A stretch of 64,000 bases of DNA from an uncultured Candidatus Altimarinota bacterium (GCA_936941205.1 CAKZJF010000083.1:1-64000), one strand, 5' to 3'; counted from the stretch's first letter, positions 48,236 to 60,876 are shown. A program made the numbers and translations. The notes: generated by a model not told the origin, from the letters alone.

Positions 48236-49600
48236 TTATTTACGCCTCCAAGAAGGAGGAAAGAAATTAGAGAGTATGCCTGTTTCATTAATATAATCAA
48301 GCCCTATACGCTGTCAATCATAGTAGAGATTTATATATCATCTGAGATTTGTATTCAAATAAATCTTTTCTCAACGGAAATAAAGATCTAAGATTCCTTC
48401 ATCATCTGGAAGTATCATACTTGGAACCTTGCTTGATACTAATGTCTTCCCTGCATAATGAGTCCATACAATCTTCCCTTCTTCTATATTTCCAACCTCC
48501 TCACCAAAACGCATGCAATAGAAATTATTTCTAACAAGTTCAAGACTTTCAGATAAGCGAACAGCCAGTAACTTATGTTTAAACTTATAAAAAACATACT
48601 CCTGTATATCAGAACTATGAAAAAAATCAAAAACCAAAGATTGCTCATGTTTTGATAATGGTATAATTTCCTCATTTATATTCTTTTGAATTTTTAGCTT
48701 TTTTCCCTCAACTGATAGAAGTTTCCGAATCTTTGATACAAAAAATCATCCTGTACCATCAATATGTGGCCAGTATCGTTTTTGAAATGTAATTTCAAAA
48801 CATCATGGAAATTTTCTCATCATAGAATCAAGTACTCATTCATTTTCAATTTGATTCAAAGTACATGTTGAATATACCATTTCACCTCAAGTTTTGAGTG
48901 ATATACATGCGGATTCAAGTAGTTTTTCTTGCAATCGACTTATTGTTTTTACATTTTTTATATGCCAATTCTTTACAGCATCTGTTGTTTTAAATATGGT
49001 TCACTCTCAACTACACGGAGCATCTAATAGTATTCTATCGAACGTCTCAGGAGAAGTTGCAAAGTATTGTCCAGGATATAATGTTACTCCAATATTTATA
49101 CTCCCCATCCTATCGAGATTTTGTAGGAGTTGTGGTATCCTTTCACGAGTTGGCTCATTCGCAATAATAAAACTTTTTGGATACTGTTCGGAAAGCTGTG
49201 TTGTCTTTCAGCCAGGTGATGATGCCATATCCAGAATTAAAAATGAATCATTATGAATTTTTCAATCTGAAAGAATATGAACGGAATGAGCAGCAGCCAG
49301 TTCTTGAATATAAATATATCAAAGCAGATGTTCCAAAGAAAATCCCAATCTTCTTTCAAACGGATTAAAATCTATAGTTCTTTCAAATGAAAATACATTT
49401 GAAATTCAGGTCTCAAAAGGAATATAACCCTGATTTTTAAGACGAATCAATAAATTTTCAATAGATATTTTTGATATATTGATTCGAAACGATTTTTTTA
49501 AAGGAGTAATAATAGTACTCAGAAATTTCTGAAGTCATTCTTCATCTCAAGAAAAAAAAGTTTCTCTATAGTATGTTATAAAACGTTCGGATATACTCAT
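48236..49600 (-). CDS. RNA m5C methyltransferase (RsmB/RsmF/NSUN family)
   Basis: LILDMASSPGGKTTQLSEQ...FDRILLDAPCSGEGTIFKTTDAVKNWHIKNVKTISRLQEKLLESACISLKTGGEMVYSTCTLNQIENEGVL (PCSGEGT uses two TGA). Confidence 0.93.
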
Positions 49601-49606
49601 GATATC

Positions 49607-50071
49607 TTAATATAAAAATTTACCAATCTCACGATGTGCCTGTCTATCTAAATCTCTTTCTTTTAGTAACTGTTTTTTTTCATGTCTCTTTCTTCCTCGA
49701 GCAAGTCAGATGGCAAGTTTTATAAGATTTCATTTTGAGTACACCTCCATGGGAATAAGCGTATATCAACCTGTTTTTAGCTTTGTTTGAATTCGGGTAA
49801 TTTCACTTTTTTTCATAAGTAACAATCGATCACATCTCGGATCCATCTTTAATCAGGAATTAAATGGATACTCTGAAATATGAAGCCCCATAATAACTGG
49901 ACGTCAAGAATGAATTGAAACATATGCTCAAGAAAGATTTCCATGTCCTCATCGGATACTTTTTACCTCAACTCATCTCAGAACAATTCATGCTTCAAAA
50001 AGATCAAAAATTTCATAATCAAATTGAGCTTTTCTATTATCGATAAGAATTTGTTTTCATAGTGTTTTCAT
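49607..50071 (-). CDS. smpB: SsrA-binding protein SmpB
   Basis: NRKAQFDYEIFDLFEAGIVLRGVEVKSIRGGHGNLSGAYVSIHSGRPVIMGLHI...DPRCDRLLLMKKSEITRIQTKLKTGGYTLIPMEVYSKGNLIKLAIGLARGRKRHEKKQLLKERD. Confidence 0.96.
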
Positions 50072-50125
50072 AGACTGGAATTGTATCAAAAAAATAAAAA
50101 ACTCAAATGAAAAGCATGATTTTAT

Positions 50126-50158
50126 CAAAAAAATAGATTTCAATGAAATCTATTTTTT
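50126..50158. terminator. Bidirectional terminator hairpin
   Basis: aaaaaaatagatttca atgaaatctattttttgg. Confidence 0.65.
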
Positions 50159-50311
50159 GGGTTTTGAAATGGGTTGTTGTTTTTTTATAAGTTCTTCAAC
50201 TTGAGCCAGTGTATGACCCATAGGCCAATATGTATTCCTTATTGGACGATCTTGGGGATTTTTCTTTCATCATTCAGGCTCATCTGGCTTTTTTCCTCAA
50301 TATGTAATCAT
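50150..50311 (-). CDS. Very small protein, unknown function
   Basis: MITYGGKKPDEPEGGKKNPQDRPIRNTYWPMGHTLAQVEELIKKQQPISKPKK; 53 aa with TGA=Gly and TAG stop; weak support. Confidence 0.4.
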
Positions 50312-50454
50312 TGTTTTAAAAAATAAATAAAAAAGAAGTTTAGAATATAGGGAAACTCCTTTCAATATCAATACTTTTTTTAATATATTTACATATATGT
50401 ATTTACAATAGTAAATTATATGGTATAATACTTATAATAAATAAATACAAATCT

Positions 50455-50682
50455 ATGATTAAATTCATCATATACATGAATCTATGATTCCTACTGTATA
50501 TATATGGCATTGAGTTAGGAAATGCTGAAAGCCTAGAAACACATGCACCTTTAGAAACAAGGCACGAACACTCTGTTCATGTGCAACATCCACCACATGA
50601 TCATCCAGAATCTATTGTAAAAAATAAAAGATTAAGAAGAAAAAATATATTTAAAAAATGATCAGTTAGTGAAAATATCTAA
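50455..50682 (+). CDS. Small secreted/membrane His-rich protein
   Basis: MIKFIIYMNLGFLLYIYGIELGNAESLETHAPLETRHEHSVHVQHPPHDHPESIVKNKRLRRKNIFKKGSVSENI*. Confidence 0.5.
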
Positions 50683-51413
50683 AGAAAAATATCAAACAAA
50701 GCCTGAATGGCTTTTTTTTGATCTATAAAAAATGGACTTGATGCAACCGTTATATATGAAGATTTCATTGCTATTCTTCGAATAAAATCCACCTTCTTAG
50801 TAGAATCAATATAATCAAGATCTGGGGAAAAAAAATCAAGATCCAAATTCAGAATAGTTTTATTTCCAAATGTATAATCCATATATTTTTCTATATCAGA
50901 TTCCCCTTCGATACGATAAAATTGAGAAATAAATCAATTTCTGATAAGAGGAACTACATAATTCCCAACATTACATTGTTTATTAGTAAAATTCCATATA
51001 GACTCATAATCCGAGTCTTCTCCAAAAGATACATCATTTTTATTTTCCCAAAGATCAGAATGTTGATCAACATGAACTATTTCACATCCATGGGAAATAG
51101 TTCATTTTCTATATGCATCGTACCAGAAATACAAAGCATGATTATGATTATCAAAAATAGTCATAGGTATACCATTCCATTGGGTGGATATAAATACATC
51201 CAATCAGGTACATGAATATAATGTGCCATCATCTCAAATATCTTCAAAAACAATGGAAGTTCATTCAGATACATCAGAAATACTTCAATCTATACAACAT
51301 GGAATAGTAAGTTTTTTAGAAGAACGAATATCATAAGAGAAGGCATTATTTCCATAATATCATTCCAAAAACGTTGGAGTTTTATAAAAATATGATAAGT
51401 TTTTTGATTGCAT
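50679..51413 (-). CDS. UPF0489-like protein
   Basis: IPMTIFDNHNHALYFWYDAYRKGTISHGCEIVHVDQHSDLWENKN...TILNLDLDFFSPDLDYI. Confidence 0.8.
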
Positions 51414-51468
51414 TATTTATTATAGTTTTTTAATAATGAGCATATATCCCATTCTAAATAATCATTTT

Positions 51469-52029
51469 TTATCCCTGTAGAATTGAAAGAATCTTTTGAG
51501 TAGTTATTAATATATCATCATTCACAATTTGAAAATCATAATAATCCTTATCTTCAAGTTCAATTAGGGCATTTGCAAGACGAAGATCAAAAGCAGTATC
51601 AGTTTCTGTTCATCTTCATCATAATCTCTTTTTCAATTCATCGAGAGATGGGGGTAAAAGAAATATACTCTTTACGGTATATCATCTTTTTTCAAGAACT
51701 GGACGAATATGAACCATACCTTGTGGATCTATGATATAAAGTGGAGATTTCCCTGTTTGAACTATACGATCAAGCTCAGAAAAAGTTGATCCATAATAAT
51801 TTCCATGTACCAAAGCATACTCTATGAGAGCATTTTCATCTATGAATCTTTCAAATACGCCTCTTTCAACAAAATGATAATGCATACCGCCTATTTCTCA
51901 TTCTCTTATTGGCCTAGAGGTTGTTGTTATAACTTTTTCAACATATTGAAAACAACTTTTCTCAGCAGCATGCCATATAGTAGTTTTTCAAACCCCTGAT
52001 GGTCAAGAAAGAATATATATATTAGACAT
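51469..52029 (-). CDS. gmk: Guanylate kinase-like
   Basis: MSNIYILSGPSGVGKTTIWHAAEKSCFQYVEKVITTTSRPIREGEIGGMHYHFVERGVFERFIDENALIEYALVHGNYYGSTFSELDRIV. Confidence 0.92.
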
Positions 52030-52041
52030 GATCTTAGTAAA

Positions 52042-53994
52042 TTATTGAATATTCCATTTTTGTTTTTCTTCTCAATTGAGGGGAACAAAAAAGTCCTCAG
52101 AAGAAAATTGTTCTTCAATTATAAACGATTTTTGTTTTTTTCCAGACTTTGTATAACTTCTTTCCTTTTGAAAACAGCGAATATCTAAACAATAATAGAA
52201 TTCTTGTAGTCATAAGGGTGGCTGAAGAGAATATTTTGATCTCATATATCAACGTGCTTTTCATTCTTCAATTACATTATGCCATATAGGGCCTGCTCAA
52301 GATATTCACGATACTCACAACATAGAAGAAGCATCACTATTTCCAACCCAAACTCATGCAACAAAGTCTGGAAAAAATCAAACAGCCCAATTATCCCGAA
52401 AATCAGTACTTGTTCATGTTTTTACAGGAATAAAATTTGAAGTATTTAAGATACCTTGTGCTCAAAATGACAGAGATCTATTTTTTGAATTAGAAAGTAT
52501 TTCGGATAATAAAAATACATCCTTGGATGATACTATACCACTATAGGTATATATATGAGAAAATGATCATACAACATTTTCGAGTGTTAATTCTGGAGAA
52601 CCTATTACCAGTCAATACCCATAATACGTAACATCATGATTAAAATGAATTCATAAGGATTGAAAATAATCATATACCTTCTGTATTCACAAATATTCTG
52701 CCAAACGAACACTCGCCATATTTAATGAATTTCATAATACTTCTTTTAATCGCATTGGACCATACGAATGAAGATTATAATTCATGGGGAGAAATTGTGT
52801 ATTTCAAAGCCCCGTAGGATACACCTTTTCATCATCAAGTATATATGAGTCCATTTCTGCTCACTCCTGTAAGGCCAAAAGAGTTAAGAATGGCTTTAGC
52901 ACTGATCATACTGAGCGTCTTTGCTGAATCATATCGATAGAACCATTTTTTCATGAAAAATCTCCAGTTCATATATACATAATTACCTGTTTTTTTGTGG
53001 GATGGAAGATATATACAGCTGCATTTCAAACTTTTTTCTCTTGTAATCTTGATAATACCGATTGAATATTTAGATAGATCCTTTCAGAATATTCCTGATC
53101 AATAAAACTATAAAATACGAGTTTTTTCTCACTACAAAAAATATGCTTATTAATAGGAATTTGTATAAATTGAAATAGAAAATTTTGTTCATCTGAACAA
53201 TATAGTTCATATTCACGAATGATTCTTTGGGTTAAAAGAGGATTCTTATCAAATGATCTAAAACGCTTATAAACAAAGACTCACTCATCTCATCATGATG
53301 TTAATCATAATCTTTCTCACACTTGATAAAGATATCATTGGAATCTTTGTTCATGGATATTTTCAGTTCATGGATATTTAATAAGCGTGAGTAAATATCC
53401 AATTTGTCTATTTGAGAGGGTTGATAATTGACTTCAGGAAATATATACTTCTAATGCTCAACCAATTCAATAGATATTATTTCATAAATAAAGAGTATCA
53501 AGATACTGTCTTAAAATCTGCTCTTTGGAATAATACAACGTAAAAAACAAAGCAAGAATGGATTCACGTATTTTTTGTAGAATTGTCCTTCTTACATGGG
53601 GAAAATAGGTATTCTTAATAAATTGCTCAGTAATAGTCGATCATCAGCGTACAATCTTTCCATGTACTATATTCTCATATAAGGCTGAAAATTTAGCTAA
53701 AATATCCACTCAATAATGCTTATAAAAACGCTTATCTTCAATATCCAAAAGAGCAGTAACAAATGGATTATTTAAAGATCACGTATATGGAATATGGTAT
53801 CAATCTCTAAAAGATCTATTAGAAATAGTTATATTATTTTTATCAACAATCTGAATACTTCAATACTGTAAATCTACGCGAGCATGAAAAAGAAATATTG
53901 CAAGAATTGGATACAGTATGATCCATCAGATTACAATAATACAAGGTAATCAAAAGTAGAAGTAAGAATTTTTGATAGCATGGATTGTTTTCAT
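52042..53994 (-). CDS. Class A penicillin-binding protein (transglycosylase/transpeptidase, PBP1A/1C-like)
   Basis: ALLDIEDKRFYKHYGVDILAKFSALYENIVHGKIVRGGSTITEQFIKN...RSVGSALKPFLY...NSLNMASVRLAEYLG...[30 protein letters not shown]. Confidence 0.9.
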
Positions 53995-54064
53995 ATAAAA
54001 TAACTATACGAAAGAGAAGTAAAAATAAAAATTTAGAAAAAATTTTGACAAATTATATATTTCT

Positions 54065-54200
54065 TTATAATGCAACCACTCTATCGTAGACAGTAGGCAT
54101 TTATAAGTCCTACCGAGATGAGCTGTAATTGTAAATATCTTTACTATAAAGATTTCATATAATAAAAACAGTTCGTACGATATGTACGAATTTTTTCGTA
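54065..54200 (+). promoter_or_regulatory. Ribosomal protein L10 leader-like element with attenuator hairpin
   Basis: CTATCGTAGACAGTAGGCATTTATAAGTCCTACCGAGATGAG matches the remembered L10-leader core (AGACAGUAGG...CCUACCGAGG); followed by ttcgtac-gatat-gtacgaatttttt (54172-54196). Confidence 0.8.
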
Positions 54201-54254
54201 TATATACAGAGCAAGTGGATTTAACCACAAAGATACCCTATAACCCCTAGTATT

Positions 54255-54851
54255 ATGGCTATAAGCAAAGCAAAGAAATCAGAGATACTTAGTACTCTTG
54301 AGGGTCACCTAAAAGGAGCTACAAGTATTGGATTTACTTCTAATAAAAAAGTTACAGTAGCAGAAGTTTCTCAGATGAAAAAAGAACTTCGTTCAGAAAA
54401 TGCGATCTATATGATTGCAAAGAAAACTCTTATATGCATAGCATTTAAGAATGTATATAATGTTGATCTTGATATTAATACACTTCCTGGTCAGGTAGCA
54501 GTAGTAATATCAAAAGGTGATAAAATTGCTGGACTTGCGGTAGTAAATAAATTCGCAAAAGAATGGAAGAAAGAAGAGAAGGTTGTATTTGTATGAGGAT
54601 ATCTTGATGGACGCGTAATGGATAGTGTGGAAACTTCAAAGCTTGCAGGACTCCCTTCACGTGAAGTACTTCTTGCAAAACTGCTTGGATCTATGATGTC
54701 ACCTCTTTCTGGACTTGCTCGATTCTTCGATGGAGCAAAGAATGAGCTTGAAGGAAAGGGTCTTGGAAAGGTTGGAGAGCTTACAAAAATATCAAGTGTT
54801 ACTGAAGAAGTGGCACCTTCTATTGAATCTGAAGCTACCCCTGCTGAATAA
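54255..54851 (+). CDS. rplJ: 50S ribosomal protein L10
   Basis: MAISKAKKSEILSTLEGHLKGATSIGFTSNKKVTVAEVSQMKKELRSENAIYMIAKKTLICIAFK...GLPSREVLLAKLLGSMMSPLSGLARFFDG. Confidence 0.95.
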
Positions 54852-54978
54852 TCAATTTGTGTGTTCCATGTTTCTATAAACATGGAATCACGAGATGAGT
54901 ATTCCTTATTCTCGGATTTGTTTTATCAAGTAATAAAACAAATTCACAATACGTTTTTATTTTTATTATTTTCATATT

Positions 54979-55353
54979 ATGGCTGAACTTAGCGCTAATG
55001 CTCAAAAGGTAATTACCCTTGTTGAAGAGCTTACTATCGTAGAACTTGCAGATCTTGTTTCTGCAATGGAAGAAAAATTTGGTGTTTCTGCTGCAGCTCC
55101 AGTAGCTGCTGCTGGTGCTGCTGCTAGTGCTGGTGAAGAAGAAAAGACAAGTTTTGATGTTGTAATGACATCTGCAGGAGGACAAAAGATTGCTGTTATT
55201 AAGGTAATTCGTGAAATTACTGGTCTTGGTCTTGCTGAAGCTAAAGCTCTCGCAGACAATGGTGGTGATGTTAAAAAAGGAGTTAAGAAAGATGAGGCTG
55301 AAAAAATTAAAGCTCAACTTACTGAACAAGGAGCAACTATTGAAATTAAATAA
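54979..55353 (+). CDS. rplL: 50S ribosomal protein L7/L12
   Basis: [110 protein letters not shown]. Confidence 0.97.
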   Translation: MAELSANAQKVITLVEELTIVELADLVSAMEEKFGVSAAAPVAAAGAAASAGEEEKTSFDVVMTSAGGQKIAVIKVIREITGLGLAEAKALADNGGDVKKGVKKDEAEKIKAQLTEQGATIEIK

Positions 55354-55362
55354 TTGAATCTA

Positions 55363-55393
55363 TAAAAAATCCCCTCATAAGGGGATTTTTTTT
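55363..55393 (+). terminator. Rho-independent terminator after rplL
   Basis: aaaaaatcccct cataa ggggatttttttt. Confidence 0.88.
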
Positions 55394-55423
55394 GTTGAGC
55401 TTTGTTGAGTAATAAATTATATA

Positions 55424-56074
55424 TTATTCTTGCTCTTCTTTATCTTTCATTGGTTCATCTACCAATACTTCATCTGCTCATATATTCAATAATTTTTTCA
55501 ATACTATTCTTGTTGCCCGTATATCACCCATGGCCGTGTGCGATCTGTATGTACCTATATTAAGTGTTTGTGCAAGTCCTCCAGCCTTTGATAAACTTGT
55601 ACTTCGGAAAGGTAATCACATATGTTTATATCGAGCAATCATATTAACTTGATTCGCAATTGATTTTGTATCGATAATATCATTCCCTAAGCGCATCACA
55701 AGATCATCTCTTGATGCACGATGAAATACACTCATCAGAAATGATATATCAGCAACCACATATTGTCCAATAATAATAGGCTTCTGAGGATCTGGAAAAT
55801 GCGTAGCTAGAAATAAATCAAAGTGATTACAAAACTCCTCATACGCCATTCATGCTGAAATTTGATCAAGTGTAAAACCATTATATTCCAAAGAGCTTGG
55901 ATCAATCTGGACCTCTTCAGGAGGACACAATACAACTCTCCATTCATCAAGAATATCAAGATTATCATTCATTACCATAGCTCCAACTTCAATAACTCAA
56001 TGAAGGTATGGATTAAGTCAGGTTAATTCTAAGTCAATAACCAGATAACGTGCATTTTTATTTTGTTCTTCCAT
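55424..56074 (-). CDS. DnaQ-like 3'-5' exonuclease
   Basis: ARYLVIDLELTGLNPYLHGVIEVGAMVMN (DEDD motif I)...IGQYVVADISFLM...YRSHTAMGDIRATR. Confidence 0.85.
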
Positions 56075-56142
56075 AGAAATTATAAAGAATAAATATGGCA
56101 GTATAGTACTCTTTTAGATATAAAAAGTCAAAACTATAAAAA

Positions 56143-56177
56143 AATAAATAAGCCTGATTTTATCAGGCTTATTTATG
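56143..56177. terminator. Bidirectional terminator
   Basis: aaataaataagcctga tttta tcaggcttatttatg. Confidence 0.7.
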
Positions 56178-56186
56178 AAATGATAA

Positions 56187-57113
56187 TTATTTTAGAAGTT
56201 CTTCTACAGCTGATTCAAATTGACTTGTTGGGTATGCTCACTCAATTGTTTTATATTTCCCTGTCTTATTATTCAAAACAAGAGTTCCTGGGGTTCAATT
56301 GAGATTAAATTTGAGTGCTTCTTTTGTTTGAGATTCAAAAAGGGATAATGTAGATTTTGTATCAATACAGTTTTGCCATTTTTTAACATCTAATCCAATC
56401 TTCTTAGCAAGATCAGCTAATTTTGAAACATCCATAACGGATTGAAGAGTGGACTGAGCATATATGCCATTATACATTTTTACATACATATCATCTGTTC
56501 ATGCTTGTTTTGCACAAAGTACAGCAAGAGCCTTTGTTTGAGTTCCAGGATGATTTACTCATCGACTGTGTTTAAACATACTATTTACCTTATCACCATA
56601 TTTCTGACGAACTTTTTCAATAGGCTTTTCTTCAGTAGCTTGACGGATACAAAATGGACATTCCATATCAGAATACTCTATAAGAGAAATAGGAGCATCT
56701 TTATTTCCTTCTATTACCGCATCAGTTTTTAGTGCTTTAATTTCATCTTGACTCAATGAAGAGGTAACTGTGGGGGCAACTTCATTACCAGAAGTAGTTA
56801 TGCCAGTTCATTGCTTGTTTCGTGCTTCAATATACTGTTTAATTTGTGGAACTTGATCCTGAAAAGAATATCGTTGTGCAGTTTGTATAAGATTGTAATT
56901 TTCTTTTCCTCAAGCCTTTGCATATTCTAAATCAAGTAATGCATCCATAACTGCAGATCGAATACCAATTGCATTTGGACCGGTCTGTCATGAAACTCAC
57001 CAAAGCGAAATGCTATATCCCATAAGAAGATAGAGTGAAGCTACATTCATGAAGATAGAGATAGCCATAAATATAGAGATCCAATTTGGTGATTCTTTTT
57101 TTATAAGAGCCAT
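56187..57113 (-). CDS. Membrane-anchored DsbA/thioredoxin-fold oxidoreductase
   Basis: N-terminal TM; APISLIEYSDMECPFCIRQATEEKPIEKVRQKYGDKVNSMFKHSRGVNHPGTQTKALAVLCAKQAG...NGTPGTLVLNNKTG (CPFC active site). Confidence 0.9.
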
Positions 57114-57191
57114 AAAAACTATGTGATTAAATAATACGTTAAAAGTATAAAACAATCCTGTAGAAATCAAGTAAAAATCCCTTGACGCATC

Positions 57192-58151
57192 TTATTTCCC
57201 TACTCCTCTAGAGATTATCTCATAATACGCACGAATAGCAATCATAGCTGCATTATCTTGTGAATAGATTGATTTTACTGGAAAAAGTGTCTTATAGCCA
57301 AGTTCTCATCAGGCACTAGAAATAAATTCTTTTAAAATATTATTTGAACTTACTCATCAGGCAAGGTAAAGATAGGATATATTATATTGTTTGGCAGCTA
57401 AAAATAATTTTTTTGTAAGTATACGTACTACGGTTTGCTCAAATTCAAAAGCAATTTTCTCAAATGACATTAGTCCTTTATCTATTTCTCTTTTTACAGC
57501 TGTTTTTAATCCAGAAAATGAAAAATTCAATGAATCCTTCTCTAAAAGGACTAATGGAAATATTCATTCATATGAACCAATATAGTTCGATGCTAATTTT
57601 GATACAATAGGACCACCTGGAAATCAAAATCACATCATTTTTGCAACTTTATCAAATGCCTCTCAAGAAGCATCATCAATGGTTTCTCAAATTCTTTCCA
57701 TTTCAAATAAAGATCTCCATATATATAATTCATTATGTCATCATGACACTGTCAATACGATTCATGGAAATATAATATCGTCTGGTGACCGATCAAGAAA
57801 ATTTGCGAATATATGCCCTTCAATGTGATTTACCCAAATAATTGGTTTTTGAATTGCATCAGCAAGAGTCTTTGCTACTGTCATACCCGTAAGAAGTGAT
57901 GGGAGAAGTCATGGATAAGATGTACATGCAATATAATCCACTTCATCAATAGAAATATTTCAGTCCTTTAAAACATCAAATATACATGGAAATATCGCAT
58001 TTGCATGAAGCCTCGCAGCAACCTCAGGAACAACTCATCAGGTAATAGTATGTTCAATTTGTGTGCGTGTTGATATACTTATAAGCATTCAATCCTTAAG
58101 AAGTGCTACTGATGTATCGTCACAAGATGTTTCAAAGGCTAAAATGAACAA
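57192..58151 (-). CDS. tsaD: tRNA N6-threonylcarbamoyladenosine synthase subunit TsaD (start assigned to TTG, uncertain)
   Basis: LAFETSCDDTSVALLKDG...TQIEHTITGGVVPEVAARLHANAI...DYIACTSYPGLLPSLLTGMTVAKTLA...VNHIEGHIFANF...LTVSGGHNELY...[32 protein letters not shown]...NFSFSGLKTAV. Confidence 0.95.
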
Positions 58152-58214
58152 AAGACAAAAAATAACAATAGTATATACCCTTATATATAAGAAATATAAA
58201 GAAAAAGCAATATA

Positions 58215-60119
58215 TTATTCGACGATTATTCCATGTTCCTGTAATATAATTATTTGTTTTTTTGTACATATCTTAGTCAATATTTCCTTAGATAGATTTG
58301 ATATTCAATCAATATTTCCTGCAAATTGGAGTAATTTTTTACGGGTTACAGGTCCAATACCAGGTATTTCCTCAAGTATATTTTTCTTCATAGATTTGGT
58401 ACGGGCCTGTATATTGGCTGTAATAGAAAATCGGTGAGATTCATCTCGTACTTTTTGAAGAACCATTAATTCAGGAGATCATTTTGGAAAATGAAAAGAT
58501 TTTGTATTTCCAAAAGTAAAAACCTCTTCTTCCTTTTTTGCAATCGATGCATATAGCGGAAGCTGTAAATGTAAAGTATCAATATTGGCATCGGTATATT
58601 CTTTCATGTATTCACTTATTCAAGCATGAACTCATGAAATTGCTGATGAAAGCTGTCACTTTCATCCATCAATGAGAATTAAATTTGGAAAATTTCCCTC
58701 TTTAAGTCATTCAAGAGTACGACGAAACATAACTTCCCTATGAGAAGCATAATCATCAATTTCTCAGTCCAATAAAGTTTTTATTTTATATTTCCTATAC
58801 CGACTTGAATCCATTTTACCATTTGACATAAGCACCCTTGATGCAGTAGTGAAATATCCATGTGTGTGAGATATATCATAACACTCAAACTCAATTGATC
58901 ATTTCTTTATAGAAACCTGAAAGAGTTGAGATAAAATAGACGCCATGTTCTCACGTGATAAAATTTTTTGTTCAAGCATTTGTAACTCATTCTTATAGGC
59001 AAATTCACGCACTTGGTTGGTAGTAAAGTCGAAAATTTCTTGATAAATTCAATGAATTGAGTTCCTTATGGAAATCTTTCTTTTTTTAAAATATAACAAC
59101 AAGGATGTATCCGATATGTCTTCTAACATAATTATAGATTCTGGAATATCAGAATCTTCTGATAAATATTGTCTCGCAAGAAATTGAGTTATCATGCAAT
59201 CTTTTCATTCTATCTTTGATTCTAAAATAGTTCTAAATATTCAAACGGTTTTACCAGATCGAATTTGAAGTAATCCAACAAAAAGCTTATCATATTTCTC
59301 AATGGCAACAAAGACATCATGATCTCAAGGAATAACATCACGGGCAATCTGTTTTTCTGATAAATTTTTCATAGCCTCAATTTGTACTTTAATCTTTCAC
59401 GCTTCTTCAAATTCAAAATTCTTCGCATAATTCTTCATTTTCTCATGAAGTTCTATAAAAATTTTCTTATCATCTCAGGCAAGAAAATGCTGCAATCGAA
59501 GAATATTATTAGTATGTTCTTGAATGTTTTTATCTTCTCACAAACATGGACCTGGACAGATTCAAATATAATAATCCATACATGGAATAGACTGAATACT
59601 TTTTTTATCAATCTTCCAGCCATTATGACTTCTTATAAATACATATTTACAATTACGAATTTTAAAGATACGCTTCAAATTTTTGATATTTTCATGAATA
59701 TCGGATCATTGTGTAAATGGTCAGTAGTACATTCAACCATCATGAAATTTATTCCGAACTTTAATAAGTTCAGGTATTTCTCATGAAGTTATTTTAATAT
59801 ATGCTAAATTCTTATCATCTTTCATAAGAATATTATACTTCGGTGACAAGTGTTTAATAAGATTTGTCTCCAATACCAAAGCCTCTACCTCATTTTGACA
59901 GAGTATCACTTCAATATCTATAATCTTAAGAACCATTTGTTTCTTTGCTGGGGTTAAGGATTTTATATCTCGAAAATAAGAAGAAACACGAGACTTTAGG
60001 TTTTTACTTTTTCCAACATATAAAATTTTCCCATCAGCATCTTTCATCTGATATACTCAAGGAGATTTTGATAAAGTTGAGAGAATTCTTTCAAGATGTT
60101 CAGAAGGTTGAAATTTCAT
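58215..60119 (-). CDS. uvrC: Excinuclease ABC subunit C
   Basis: [31 protein letters not shown]...[34 protein letters not shown]...[11 protein letters not shown]-type RNaseH region ([39 protein letters not shown])...LILIDGGKGQLSSA...DESHRFSI; C-terminal HhH. Confidence 0.95.
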
Positions 60120-60219
60120 GGTATGATGATATGAAAAATATAGAATAATCAATACAAGAGCTTTTTGACAGGTACTATTTTTTTTATAATATAATCCTAT
60201 TAAACGCTAATATATCATC

Positions 60220-60876
60220 ATGAATCAAAAAGATTACTATTCTGTACTATGAATATCAAAAGATGCAAGTATATCAGATATAAAAAAAGCATATAAGAAA
60301 AAGGCTATGGAATTTCATCCTGATAGAAATAAGGACAATAAAAATGCTGAAAAGAAATTTAAGGAAATAAATGAAGCGTATCAAACTCTGTGAGATGAGA
60401 AAAAAAGAAAATCATATGACCAATTTGGGAATACAGATACTATGGGATGAAATTATTGAAATCCTTTTTCTGGTGGTTGATTTGAAGATATATTTTCTCA
60501 ATTCGGATGAAATGGATGATGAAGAAAACAAAATAGTGAATTTGATTTTTCAGATTTATTTGGAAATAATAACCATAAAGAAAAGGCAAAGCAAGAAAGT
60601 AATGCTCCATCATTGGATATTATAGAGACCGTGGAAATACCATTCCTTGATTTCTTATTTGATACATCCATATCAATTAAAACTGTCTATGGAAAGAATT
60701 TATCTCTCAAAGTAAAATCTGGAACGAAGCCAGGAACAAAATTTAAAATTTCTTGAAAAGGAAGAACAAATAATGGGGTCACTTGAGATATGTATATTAT
60801 AGTAAATGCTAAAATGCCAAAGGAGATTACCGAATGAGTAAAATCTATGCTAGAAGCTATTCGATATCAATTATAA
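60220..60876 (+). CDS. DnaJ/CbpA-like co-chaperone lacking the zinc-finger domain
   Basis: [70 protein letters not shown]; Gly/Phe linker; C-terminal [45 protein letters not shown]. Confidence 0.92.

Noticed and set aside
54491-55329. Minus-strand ORFs of 130 and 151 aa over rplJ/rplL
   Set aside because: Shadow ORFs antisense to clearly recognisable L10 and L7/L12.
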